Source: a virus
Virus record (IMG/VR): IMGVR_UViG_3300030503_000053
Span: 1 to 39,516 of that record
DNA: 39,516 bases
Direction: 5' to 3' (one strand)
Part shown: one piece after another, positions 19,720-26,584 of the stretch
Layout of the letters: each line of letters opens with the position of its first letter
Numbering within the stretch: position 1 is the stretch's first letter
The notes under the pieces: model-generated
Database searches by the model: none
What the model was told of the DNA's origin: nothing
Seen by the model: only the letters and a program-made list of their open reading frames with translations
Position numbers and translations under genes: made by a program

Positions 19720-20331
19720 ATGGCTTCTGAGAAATACGGCGGAGATGTAATACCTTGCTGTGCGGCCTGTGACATAATACCAGACGGTACGAAAATTTGC
19801 ACTAAGTGTGCGGTCGTATTTTGCAAACACTTTGCGTCATCAACAGATGTGCGGTACTGCGCGAATTGCATAAGCGACTTCACCATAAAGGAGACTATTA
19901 TGGAGAAGATTGTAGAGCATGAAAGGCCTGATGGAACTGTTACATTCTCCCGGAAGTACCAAGCAAGGCATATTACTTTGCAGGGAACAGATTGGTTATT
20001 TGCCGCACATAAGATAGAGGAGATGACGGATGCGGAGATTGAAGCGTCGATAGAATATCATCGCGCTAATGTTGGACTGATGTTACAAGAGCGAGAGAGT
20101 AGGAAGCTGGAGAGATTTAAGAAGCTTTCTGGAATCAAACTCGTGCATGAGAAGCATGAATCTCAGTTTGATAGAGAGAAGCGCGAGTCAAAAAGTAGCG
20201 GGAAGAAAACGCGCACTAAGGTTAAAGAGAAAGAAGTAACTGGCGAGCAGCTACTACAGATGCTTCAGACTTTAGCTAAGAGCGGATTGAGTATGGAGCA
20301 AATTACTGGAATACTAGGAGGGAAGAAGTAA
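19720..20331 (+). CDS. Cysteine-cluster protein with basic helical tail
   Basis: 203 aa, with GGGGAG 8 nt before the ATG. Residues 13-50 contain CCAAC, CTKC, a C at about 35 and CANC, up to eight ligands, suggesting two zinc ions in a FYVE- or B-box-like arrangement. After a strand-rich segment comes a long charged helix (MTDAEIEASIEYHRANVGLM...), a Lys/Ser/Arg-rich linker and a short C-terminal helix (GLSMEQITGILGGKK). The layout resembles the gene at 16637. It is the second gene of the replication operon. Nucleic-acid or protein binding is likely; no enzyme motif is present. Confidence 0.6.
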   Translation: MASEKYGGDVIPCCAACDIIPDGTKICTKCAVVFCKHFASSTDVRYCANCISDFTIKETIMEKIVEHERPDGTVTFSRKYQARHITLQGTDWLFAAHKIEEMTDAEIEASIEYHRANVGLMLQERESRKLERFKKLSGIKLVHEKHESQFDREKRESKSSGKKTRTKVKEKEVTGEQLLQMLQTLAKSGLSMEQITGILGGKK

Positions 20332-20332
20332 T

Positions 20333-20701
20333 ATGGGGATTCTTACTGATTACGAGAAGGTTAGAGCGGCGGCCGGGAGTTATCTAACCGGGGACCAGTA
20401 CAAAGAACAGCAAGCAGCTAAACAGCAGGAAGAAATTAGACGTGCGGTGCCGAAGTTCGAAGCAGATGGGCAATATATAGGAATGTTAGCTGGCAAGAAT
20501 GACCCAGTTAATAGCCCATCGCACTACACAAGCGGTGGAATTGAAACAATTGATTTTATTGAAGCAAAGAAGCTTAATTATAATTTGGGTAATACTGTGA
20601 AATATATTACGAGAGCAGGGAAGAAAGATAACACGATACAAGACCTAGAAAAAGCAGCATGGTATTTAGCACGAGAGATAAAAACCCTAAAGGGAAACTA
20701 A
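20333..20701 (+). CDS. DUF3310 family protein (T7 gp1.7-like)
   Basis: 122 aa. Residues about 58-118 are a complete DUF3310 unit: DPVNSPSHYTSGGIETIDFI, then GNTVKYITRAGKKDNTIQDL and EKAAWYLAREI. The family includes phage T7 gp1.7, described as an unusual nucleotide kinase acting on dTMP and dGMP, and is common in phage replication modules. The N-terminal 55 residues are a charged helical extension. It starts 1 nt after the preceding stop with AGGAGG 8-10 nt upstream. Family call is firm; enzyme activity is inferred from the family. Confidence 0.85.
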   Translation: MGILTDYEKVRAAAGSYLTGDQYKEQQAAKQQEEIRRAVPKFEADGQYIGMLAGKNDPVNSPSHYTSGGIETIDFIEAKKLNYNLGNTVKYITRAGKKDNTIQDLEKAAWYLAREIKTLKGN

Positions 20702-20705
20702 AACT

Positions 20706-21752
20706 ATGAACATAGCAGATGCAGTGAGCAAGTTCCATTGGATGCAGCTTGGAGAAGATGGCGTTGTTGAGATGTTCCTCGACCATCACTCACTCGCAAC
20801 CTTCCGTAGTTGCGAGGCCAGCTTTGAGCTTTCCATGATGGCTAATATCAAAGGAAAGCATAAAAGCTGGAACCTTGAGTTCGGTATTGTGTTTCATAAG
20901 ATGGTTGAGTTGTTCTACATTGGCAAACGCGATGAAACATTTGAGTTCAATGATTGGCTGAGCAAGGCTTGCTACTACTGGCATCTGTATAATATTGATA
21001 GCCAGTTCGAAGAGCATAAGATGTACAAAACTCTTGGAGGCTTGCACGGATTCCTAGCAATGCTTGGCCAGTACGCAACTCATTTCGCAGCGGAAGTAGA
21101 TCGGCTCCGGGTTATTGGAATCGAGATTACTTTTGGTAAGAAGCGGGAGGTTCCACTGGGGGAATTTCAGGTAAGTGAGTATTATACTCAGGGGAATGTT
21201 AAAGGATTCCAGTTCGGAAGTAAGGAAGTACGCTGCTACCTAACCGGGCGCATCGACTTTTTAATGGACTCCGGGAATGCAATCGGGCCATTAGATCACA
21301 AGACCACTGCATTTTTTAAGGGTTCCCCAAGTGCAAGCTACGACCCGCAAGAGGGGATGACCGGATACGTTTACGCGACTAACTATATTCTAAAAAGTCG
21401 ATTCCCTGAGCTATTAGCTGGGCGCAAAGTAGATCGTATCTGGATGAACTTCGCACAAATAACCCCGCAAGCTGATCCGATGCAGCGTTTTAAAAGAGTC
21501 CCACTATTCAAAACGGAGTGGCAACTTGAAGAATACAGAAAACGACAACTCAGAACTTTTCATAAAATATACGATATGGTCGTGCTTGGCGAAAGACCGG
21601 ATTGGAATACAAGTGTATGCAACAATATGTTCCACTCCGAATGCCAGTACAGGAATTTACACAGGCAAAATAGTAGCAGTAACATGCTCAACATCTTGAA
21701 CCAAGACTTCGTAGTAGCAGAACCTTGGAACCCAGAAGAAATGGAGGATTAA
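20706..21752 (+). CDS. PD-(D/E)XK nuclease, RecB/Cas4-like
   Basis: 348 aa. The catalytic core is visible at residues about 181-200: GRIDFLMDS (Asp 184), then PLDHKTT (Asp 197, Lys 199), the GxxD...DxK pattern of the RecB/Cas4-type exonuclease family. An N-terminal FRSCEASFEL (33-42), the usual RecB-family entry helix, is present. Cysteine 36 and a distal pair including CQYRNLH (about 315) could bind an iron-sulfur cluster as in Cas4/AddB, with one ligand uncertain. In phages such nucleases pair with a Sak4-type annealing ATPase and a single-strand-binding protein, both encoded downstream. The stop overlaps the next start (TAATG). Confidence 0.82.
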   Translation: MNIADAVSKFHWMQLGEDGVVEMFLDHHSLATFRSCEASFELSMMANIKGKHKSWNLEFGIVFHKMVELFYIGKRDETFEFNDWLSKACYYWHLYNIDSQFEEHKMYKTLGGLHGFLAMLGQYATHFAAEVDRLRVIGIEITFGKKREVPLGEFQVSEYYTQGNVKGFQFGSKEVRCYLTGRIDFLMDSGNAIGPLDHKTTAFFKGSPSASYDPQEGMTGYVYATNYILKSRFPELLAGRKVDRIWMNFAQITPQADPMQRFKRVPLFKTEWQLEEYRKRQLRTFHKIYDMVVLGERPDWNTSVCNNMFHSECQYRNLHRQNSSSNMLNILNQDFVVAEPWNPEEMED

Positions 21753-22039
21753 TGCATTCTATATCTCCAGTTTATAACGAGGAGTGCGTACCAGCAGAAC
21801 AAGTAATAGCTCTAGATCAGCCTGAATATCTGCCACTAGTAACTCTGCGAGTACCTGAATTCGGAGATATTTGCCTAGCTCGTTACGAATTCACAGACGA
21901 AGAGAGAAAGCTAATAGCAGATGGAGCGGACTTAGTAGTTTCTGAAATGTTATTCGGGGGGAGTTATACGCCGATGGCGCTTGAGGTTACTCCTAAGAAT
22001 ACAAAACCAACAATGATTGACATAGAAATGAGAGGATAA
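21752..22039 (+). CDS. 95-aa protein of unknown function
   Basis: 95 aa from the ATG in TAATG, with GGAGG 3-4 nt upstream. Acidic, with the strand-helix pattern YLPLVTLRVPEFGDICLARY then EFTDEERKLIADGADLVVSE. The segment DEERKLIADGADL recalls small proteins found beside phage recombination genes, but I cannot name a family. It ends just before a TTG-started zinc-knuckle gene. Confidence 0.6.
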   Translation: MHSISPVYNEECVPAEQVIALDQPEYLPLVTLRVPEFGDICLARYEFTDEERKLIADGADLVVSEMLFGGSYTPMALEVTPKNTKPTMIDIEMRG

Positions 22040-22043
22040 TCAA

Positions 22044-22175
22044 TTGAACCTCGGACCCCGTTGCCAGGAAGTATTAGAAAACCGTTGCCAGTGCCCGAAC
22101 ACAGTAGTAGAGGGCAAGCAGTTCTGCAAGTTGCACTTGAAAGCGTCAGTTGTAACATCAACTTCAACCAAATAA
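22044..22175 (+). CDS. 43-aa zinc-knuckle protein with TTG start
   Basis: A TTG at 22044 with GAGG 8 nt upstream opens a 43-residue frame: MNLGPRCQEVLENRCQCPNT, VVEGKQFCKLHLKASV and a short Ser/Thr tail. The cysteines and histidine (C7, C15, C17, C28, H31) have the spacing of a single zinc site (C-x7-C-x-C-x10-C-x2-H). No ATG exists, which is why it is easy to overlook. It fills the gap between two genes of the same operon. Confidence 0.6.
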   Translation: MNLGPRCQEVLENRCQCPNTVVEGKQFCKLHLKASVVTSTSTK

Positions 22176-22187
22176 GCGAGAGCTAAA

Positions 22188-22970
22188 ATGCCATACGAAA
22201 ACATAAGCGGATTAATAGATATCGAAGCAGAGCCGAGACTAAAGATCGCGGTAGTAGGAGTTCCAAAGGTGGGTAAAAGCTGGTTTGCTTATACCTCGCC
22301 GGCGCCGGTATGGAGTTTTGATTTCGATACTAGAAGCGAGAGTTTGAAGGAGTTTTGCTCTAAGTATAAGCGTACAGACGTAGAAGGAAAGTCTTACTGG
22401 GACAAAGACCCAAACATCCCAACAGCTATGCAGGCAGTTGAAACAGATATCAGCATGTTCGAGTATCTAAAGCAGCAAGGAAAAACAACCCCTGCTACTT
22501 ATATACTCGATAGCATGACTTTTATGAGAGCGGTGATGGAGCATGAACTCATCAAACAGCAACCGTCTTTTTGTAGAAAAGTTAAAATTAACTCCACAGA
22601 AATTAAGATCCCGGCTGGTTGGGATGTCATTAATGGAGTTCGTGCATACATGGAGTATATCATCGGACGGCTATCTGAACTCGGTCATGTCATCGCAGTA
22701 TTTCACGAAGCCGATGAGACAGATAAACAGAAATCTACCAAAGAGCAAAAAGCTTACACGGGATTAAAAACAGTACAACCTCCGTACCTAGCGACCGTGC
22801 TTAGTTTATTTAATGACGTATTCCGAATAACGGTTGACTACTCCGGCGCACGTATCGTTCAGTGCCAGCCTAATTCAGATTTCACAGCTTCTACCAGCAT
22901 GAAACTTGATGCTACAGAAGCTCCCGATATTATGCAGATGCTCGCTAAACACAAGCAACGCTCGGCATAG
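22188..22970 (+). CDS. Sak4-like RecA-fold ATPase (AAA_24)
   Basis: 260 aa. Walker A is GVPKVGKS at 24-31, followed by the strand PVWSFDFDTRSE, and Walker B-like TYILDSMTF. This is the layout of the phage Sak4/AAA_24 group, single-strand annealing or RecA-like recombination ATPases that act with an SSB and an exonuclease. The neighbours agree: a RecB/Cas4-like nuclease upstream and an SSB-like protein downstream. The C-terminal end is a short amphipathic helix. The strand-exchange activity is inferred from the family. Confidence 0.8.
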   Translation: MPYENISGLIDIEAEPRLKIAVVGVPKVGKSWFAYTSPAPVWSFDFDTRSESLKEFCSKYKRTDVEGKSYWDKDPNIPTAMQAVETDISMFEYLKQQGKTTPATYILDSMTFMRAVMEHELIKQQPSFCRKVKINSTEIKIPAGWDVINGVRAYMEYIIGRLSELGHVIAVFHEADETDKQKSTKEQKAYTGLKTVQPPYLATVLSLFNDVFRITVDYSGARIVQCQPNSDFTASTSMKLDATEAPDIMQMLAKHKQRSA

Positions 22971-23034
22971 TTACCACCGTAGTAAATGATTCATAGATTC
23001 TAAAAACTAACTAAATCGAAAAGAGGATACAAAG

Positions 23035-23535
23035 ATGGGTTTTCAAATGAAGGTCTCCAATGAGAAGCTCGAAGGTATGGATGTTTTTCCGGCTGGCCAG
23101 TACGATGTAAAGCTAGTAGGTTTTAAGCCCAACAAAGCTAAGACCGGTTCTACTAACTTGAACGCGATGATGGTAGTTCATGGGCATCCAGATTTTGCGA
23201 ATCGGAAGTTGTATGATTCGTTGAATGTGGGCGGCGCGTTTACTTATCCTGATTTCTCGCACTGCTTCGGCTTGCCAATGGAGACGGACGGAAAAGATAG
23301 CTGGTTGCCGGGAGAGTGGAATGGCGATCCTGCTAAGTTTAAGGAAGATGATCCTACTACTTGGGTCTATAAAGGGCCGCTGGTTGGCAGGATTGGTAAA
23401 GTGGAAGTAGCAGTTGATAACTACAACGGCAAGGACAATAACAAAATCCGTCGGTACTTCTGCGCGGTTCCTGATTGCGCTACGAAGTTCCCGAAGATTC
23501 GGCATATTGCGGATTTGCTGAAGAAGAGCAGCTAA
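23035..23535 (+). CDS. Single-stranded DNA-binding-like protein
   Basis: 166 aa, AAGAGG upstream of the ATG. The start MGFQMKVSNEKLEGMDVFPA followed by GQYDVKLVGFKPNKAKTGST is the common opening of phage DUF669/SSB-like proteins (P-x-G-x-Y-x-V, then a strand with a K-x-G-x-x-N turn). Predicted beta strands suggest an OB-fold-type barrel, and the Lys-rich C-terminus (IRHIADLLKKSS) differs from the acidic tail of bacterial SSB. In its place next to the Sak4-like gene, an SSB function is the most likely. A short hairpin follows. Confidence 0.65.
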   Translation: MGFQMKVSNEKLEGMDVFPAGQYDVKLVGFKPNKAKTGSTNLNAMMVVHGHPDFANRKLYDSLNVGGAFTYPDFSHCFGLPMETDGKDSWLPGEWNGDPAKFKEDDPTTWVYKGPLVGRIGKVEVAVDNYNGKDNNKIRRYFCAVPDCATKFPKIRHIADLLKKSS

Positions 23536-23545
23536 TTACTAACAA

Positions 23546-23567
23546 GGGGCGGCTAGTACAGCGCCCC
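23546..23567 (+). terminator. Hairpin after the SSB-like gene
   Basis: GGGGCG (23546-23551) and CGCCCC (23562-23567) form a 6-bp GC stem with a 10-nt loop, followed by ATTAACTCTTT. With no clean U run it may only attenuate transcription into the acidic-protein gene. Confidence 0.4.
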
Positions 23568-23602
23568 ATTAACTCTTTCTAAAGGAAAAGGAGAATTAGC
23601 AA

Positions 23603-23734
23603 ATGGTATTCGAAAACGACGAGGAAATTCTAGACGCAGACTTCCAGGATATTTATGACGAAGATGAAGATGAAAGCGAAGAAGACGAGGACGAAGATGC
23701 CGACGACGAATCCGAATACGAAGACGAAGATTAA
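23603..23734 (+). CDS. 43-aa extremely acidic protein
   Basis: ATG at 23603 with AAGGAG 9 nt upstream. The product is MVFENDEEILDADFQDIYDE, then almost only Asp, Glu and Ser, with about 60% acidic residues and no basic residue. Polyacidic mini-proteins of phages can act as DNA mimics or as acidic tails binding SSB partners; which applies here is unknown. It lies just after the SSB-like gene, whose own C-terminus is basic, so an interaction is conceivable. Its 3' end overlaps the next gene in another frame. Confidence 0.6.
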   Translation: MVFENDEEILDADFQDIYDEDEDESEEDEDEDADDESEYEDED

Positions 23735-23924
23735 ACTTAACAAAGTAGGAATTAACGCGCTGGAGTATCGGGGCATGTCAGATAATACTATGCTGATGAT
23801 CCTAAACCAAGACGGCGACCAGCCAATTGTAACTCGGCGCGCTATTAGGTGGCTCTGCATTCAAGTACTAGGACAGTATGGTTATGAGTTTGAGGTAGAT
23901 GATAATGCCACTTCTAGGAAGTAA
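23697..23924 (+). CDS. 75-aa protein overlapping the acidic gene
   Basis: I place the start at the ATG at 23697 (GAGG 6 nt upstream), giving MPTTNPNTKTKIKLNKVGIN, then a helical domain (EYRGMSDNTMLMILNQDGDQ, TRRAIRWLCIQVLGQYGYEF). An upstream ATG at 23655 would add 14 Lys-rich residues read in the frame opposite the acidic tract, which I consider artefactual. The end overlaps the exonuclease gene by 20 nt. No family recognised. Confidence 0.55.
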   Translation: MPTTNPNTKTKIKLNKVGINALEYRGMSDNTMLMILNQDGDQPIVTRRAIRWLCIQVLGQYGYEFEVDDNATSRK

Positions 23925-25032
23925 AGGCAATCCGACAAGTCCGGTGTGGGTGCTGGTAGATAGACCATTGTCAGGTGACGAGGACAAGGGATATCTATTT
24001 AGTGCCCCCACCGGATACGTCTGGGACAAGATGATGCAAGAGGCGGGGATTAAAGATTACTATGTTACTGGCTATCGCCGGGACACAGATAACCTCAAAG
24101 GCTGGTCCAACGTAGCAGGAGACTTAGAGCACTACCGACCGCCTATTATTATCCCACTCGGACATACTGGTAAGAACCTGCTAAACCAGATGAACCCGAA
24201 GTATTTGAAGAAAAAAGGCTCCTTCGACACCGCGAACGAAGAATCAGAGATTAGCAAGTACGCCGGCTCAATCCTAACAAGCACTCACCTCAACTATTCC
24301 CACTACATAATCCCAACCGAGCATCCCGTAGATGTAATCAAGCAGTGGAAGATGCGGGATATTGTTATTAACTGTGACCTAGCAAAAGCCGCTAGTGAAC
24401 TTGAATACTGGAAAAGCCATGCATGTACTCTTCAGCCACTTCCAGAACGGACTCATAAAATACAGTTTGATTGCTTTGAAGAACTTCTTTGTGATATTGA
24501 CAATATGCTCAATTGTCCTATTGTTAGTAACGATATCGAAACTATTTACCCAAAAGCGCCAACTAAAACGCAGCCATCTCAATTCTACAAAATCCTACCC
24601 GGCTATCCTATTACCGCTTCTTTCGCTAGTAGTGCAAGCTTTAGCATTAGTTTTGACTTTTTTCGTGAAAGTACTATTGAGACACGAGAGCTTTGGAAGC
24701 ACCTTGCAAAACTCATGTGGGAAGTCCCTAGTCTCGGTCAGAATTTCTTCAACTTCGACGCCAACTTCTACGAAGCCTTGGGTTTTAGAATCGACCTTAG
24801 TAGATGTAGAGATACTTTGATTAATCATCATTTGCTCTGGGCGGAGCTAAAGCATACGTTGCAGTTCCAGACGCGGCAGTATACTAGGGAGCCGTACTAT
24901 AAAGACGAAGGGCATGGGTGGAACATTAAAGATATGCGGCAGCTAAAGATTTACAACTGCAAAGATACTATGGTTACTTATGAGATTTATGAGTGCCAAC
25001 TATTAGAATTAGCAGAGAGAGGATTACTATAA
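23905..25032 (+). CDS. UDG-like domain fused to polymerase-type 3'-5' exonuclease
   Basis: 375 aa from the ATG at 23905 (GAGG 9 nt upstream; 23899 is an alternative). Residues about 15-160 resemble the uracil-DNA-glycosylase superfamily fold: VWVLVDRPLSGDEDKG, PTGYVWDKMMQEAGI, IIPLGHTGKNLL and PTEHPVDVI, but without a clear catalytic set. From about 205 there is a DnaQ-like exonuclease: Exo I SNDIETIYP (D210, E212), Exo II QNFFNFDANF (D285), Exo III NCKDTMVTYEI (D354). This matches the N-terminal and proofreading parts of SPO1-type phage polymerases. The polymerase domain is absent here and is encoded by a separate gene at 26585. Confidence 0.78.
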   Translation: MPLLGSKGNPTSPVWVLVDRPLSGDEDKGYLFSAPTGYVWDKMMQEAGIKDYYVTGYRRDTDNLKGWSNVAGDLEHYRPPIIIPLGHTGKNLLNQMNPKYLKKKGSFDTANEESEISKYAGSILTSTHLNYSHYIIPTEHPVDVIKQWKMRDIVINCDLAKAASELEYWKSHACTLQPLPERTHKIQFDCFEELLCDIDNMLNCPIVSNDIETIYPKAPTKTQPSQFYKILPGYPITASFASSASFSISFDFFRESTIETRELWKHLAKLMWEVPSLGQNFFNFDANFYEALGFRIDLSRCRDTLINHHLLWAELKHTLQFQTRQYTREPYYKDEGHGWNIKDMRQLKIYNCKDTMVTYEIYECQLLELAERGLL

Positions 25033-25547
25033 TGTTTGATCTTTATGATGATTTTAATACGGTAGAGCCTGCCGCCCCTGTTGTCCAACACGAGCCACCT
25101 GACGCCGGGTATACGTTTGATCACAAACAGGGATGCCCATGCGGATCGTGGCACCATGAATGCGGCAGTGACTGCCCGCATTGCAATTGTGTACCGTCGC
25201 AGCCTACCCCACTCCCTAGCGATGACGCGCTCTGTAGTCTTTGCGGAGAGGGTACAGATCACTGGGCAGGGAATCCCGGTAAATGGCCGATGAAACTCCC
25301 TTACAAAGGTGGAAATGGAAAAACTCGTATCTATCACCGCAGTTGTGTGATCGAAGCTATCGATAAGATGCAGAATATCGCCGCACTCCCTGTAGGGCAG
25401 ATGGAGACGTTTGAGGGATGGTGGAAAGGTGGCGAAGTCACTGAACTTGTATCACATCTTGAAGGCCAAGACGATCCAATGGAGTGCTACAAATCTTTAT
25501 CTAAAGCCGCATGGAACGCAGCAAAGGGACAGAAGGAGACGAAGTAA
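25032..25547 (+). CDS. Cysteine/histidine-rich protein
   Basis: 171 aa from the ATG inside TAATG (AGAGG upstream). Residues 35-57 are very Cys-rich (CPCGSWHHECGSDC then PHCNC), and CSLCGEG follows at about 78; a YHRSC motif comes at about 111. At least two zinc sites are likely. The C-terminal half is helical. It lies between the exonuclease and polymerase genes in one operon, so a role at the replication fork is possible, but the sequence gives no direct evidence. Confidence 0.6.
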   Translation: MFDLYDDFNTVEPAAPVVQHEPPDAGYTFDHKQGCPCGSWHHECGSDCPHCNCVPSQPTPLPSDDALCSLCGEGTDHWAGNPGKWPMKLPYKGGNGKTRIYHRSCVIEAIDKMQNIAALPVGQMETFEGWWKGGEVTELVSHLEGQDDPMECYKSLSKAAWNAAKGQKETK

Positions 25548-25741
25548 TGGAAATCACACAAGATTCGCAAGAGCAACTAGCAGCGGAAATCAACCTAGAA
25601 TTCGCGAAGCTCGCGCAGCTAGTGGAGGAAAATCCTCCTGCTTACCGACTTTTATACCACATTAATAAGCGAGTTGTACAATTCATCGACAACGCTCGCT
25701 TATTGCAAACGCCAAAACCTAAAGAAATGGTGGAACTCTAA
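25547..25741 (+). CDS. 64-aa helical protein
   Basis: 64 aa from the ATG in TAATG, with AAGGAG 8 nt upstream. The product is two amphipathic helices (QLAAEINLEFAKLAQLVEEN; AYRLLYHINKRVVQFIDNAR). The family is unknown. Its overlap with its neighbour and its good ribosome site argue that it is real. Confidence 0.6.
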   Translation: MEITQDSQEQLAAEINLEFAKLAQLVEENPPAYRLLYHINKRVVQFIDNARLLQTPKPKEMVEL

Positions 25742-25758
25742 AGGAAAGGAGCACTAGA

Positions 25759-25944
25759 ATGCAGCTAGATAGATACGAGCCACACGAAACCAGAACTAAA
25801 TGCGAGTGTCCTAGTTGTGTAGCTGATAGATTCGAAGCGGGTTTGTGGGATTATGGGTACTCGCTTACTAATACCTTCAGCCCGGTAGCGTTAAAAGCGG
25901 CGCTTACTATGCTCTATAGAAATCAACCCCCGCAATATAACTAG
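25759..25944 (+). CDS. 61-aa protein with CxCPSC
   Basis: 61 aa, GGAG 7 nt before the ATG. CECPSC near residues 15-20 could supply three ligands for a shared or inter-chain zinc site. The remainder is helical and aromatic (GLWDYGYSLTNTF). The function is unknown. Confidence 0.55.
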   Translation: MQLDRYEPHETRTKCECPSCVADRFEAGLWDYGYSLTNTFSPVALKAALTMLYRNQPPQYN

Positions 25945-25960
25945 AAAAGAGGACTCTAAA

Positions 25961-26515
25961 TTGACCCACGCATTTCAACTTATTTTCAATTGCACTCCAG
26001 CACAATTCGCTACTGCTACTGCAACCACACTCCCAGCAGTCGGCGCAACAGTTATTCAAAACCCTATTCCTGCTCAAGGGCTTATTATCTCTGAGCCTTT
26101 TACCTTCACAGCCACTACTGCTATTGGTACAGCACTTACTGCTATTTCGTCTATCGTAGGATTGTATTCGGGACTCCCTGTTAGCGCCGCTAATTTCACG
26201 CCTGGAACTCTTACTCTCGGCGCGGTGGGAGCGGTAAATACAGCAACACTTGCGGGGGGCGCTGCTACTTCAATAGCCACTGAAACTATCACCGCAACTC
26301 CCGGACTCGGGCAGATTGATTTTTCCTACGATGGTCAGTATTTTCTCCGATTCTTTGGGGCTAATCCAGCACCTATCAGCCAGCAATCGAATGCGGGTGT
26401 GACTGAGAATCAGATGACTACTAATCTAGTGGCATTCCTTACTAGTACTTTCGCGGCTACTCTCGGTGTGCCTGTACCAAGTAATATCGCTGTTCCTCCC
26501 CCGTTCGTGCCGTAG
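25961..26515 (+). CDS. Structural-like protein with TTG start in the replication operon
   Basis: 184 aa. The TTG at 25961 has AAGAGG 8 nt upstream, and no ATG is available. The composition is unlike its neighbours: dominated by A, T, G, V and P, nearly free of charge between residues 15 and 110, resembling the decoration-like protein at 1706 and tail-fibre domains. Near the C-terminus IDFSYDGQYFLRFFGANPAP suggests a beta-structured end. It may be a virion or secreted protein that was inserted here. I see no signal peptide. Confidence 0.55.
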   Translation: MTHAFQLIFNCTPAQFATATATTLPAVGATVIQNPIPAQGLIISEPFTFTATTAIGTALTAISSIVGLYSGLPVSAANFTPGTLTLGAVGAVNTATLAGGAATSIATETITATPGLGQIDFSYDGQYFLRFFGANPAPISQQSNAGVTENQMTTNLVAFLTSTFAATLGVPVPSNIAVPPPFVP

Positions 26516-26542
26516 TAGCAACTAACAATTAAAACTACCCAC

Positions 26543-26564
26543 ACCCCACAGAACATCGTGGGGT
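26543..26564 (+). terminator. Hairpin upstream of the polymerase gene
   Basis: ACCCCAC (26543-26549) and GTGGGGT (26558-26564) form a 7-bp perfect stem with an 8-nt loop. No U run follows (TAAGTAGG). It may slow transcription into the polymerase gene or act as a processing site; read-through is needed because no new promoter is visible. Confidence 0.4.
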
Positions 26565-26584
26565 TAAGTAGGCACTGAGGGCTT

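Noticed and set aside
23655-23696. Lys/Thr-rich upstream start for the 75-aa gene
   Set aside because: The Lys-rich residues are the shifted reading of the Asp/Glu codons of the acidic gene; the start at 23697 has a better ribosome site.
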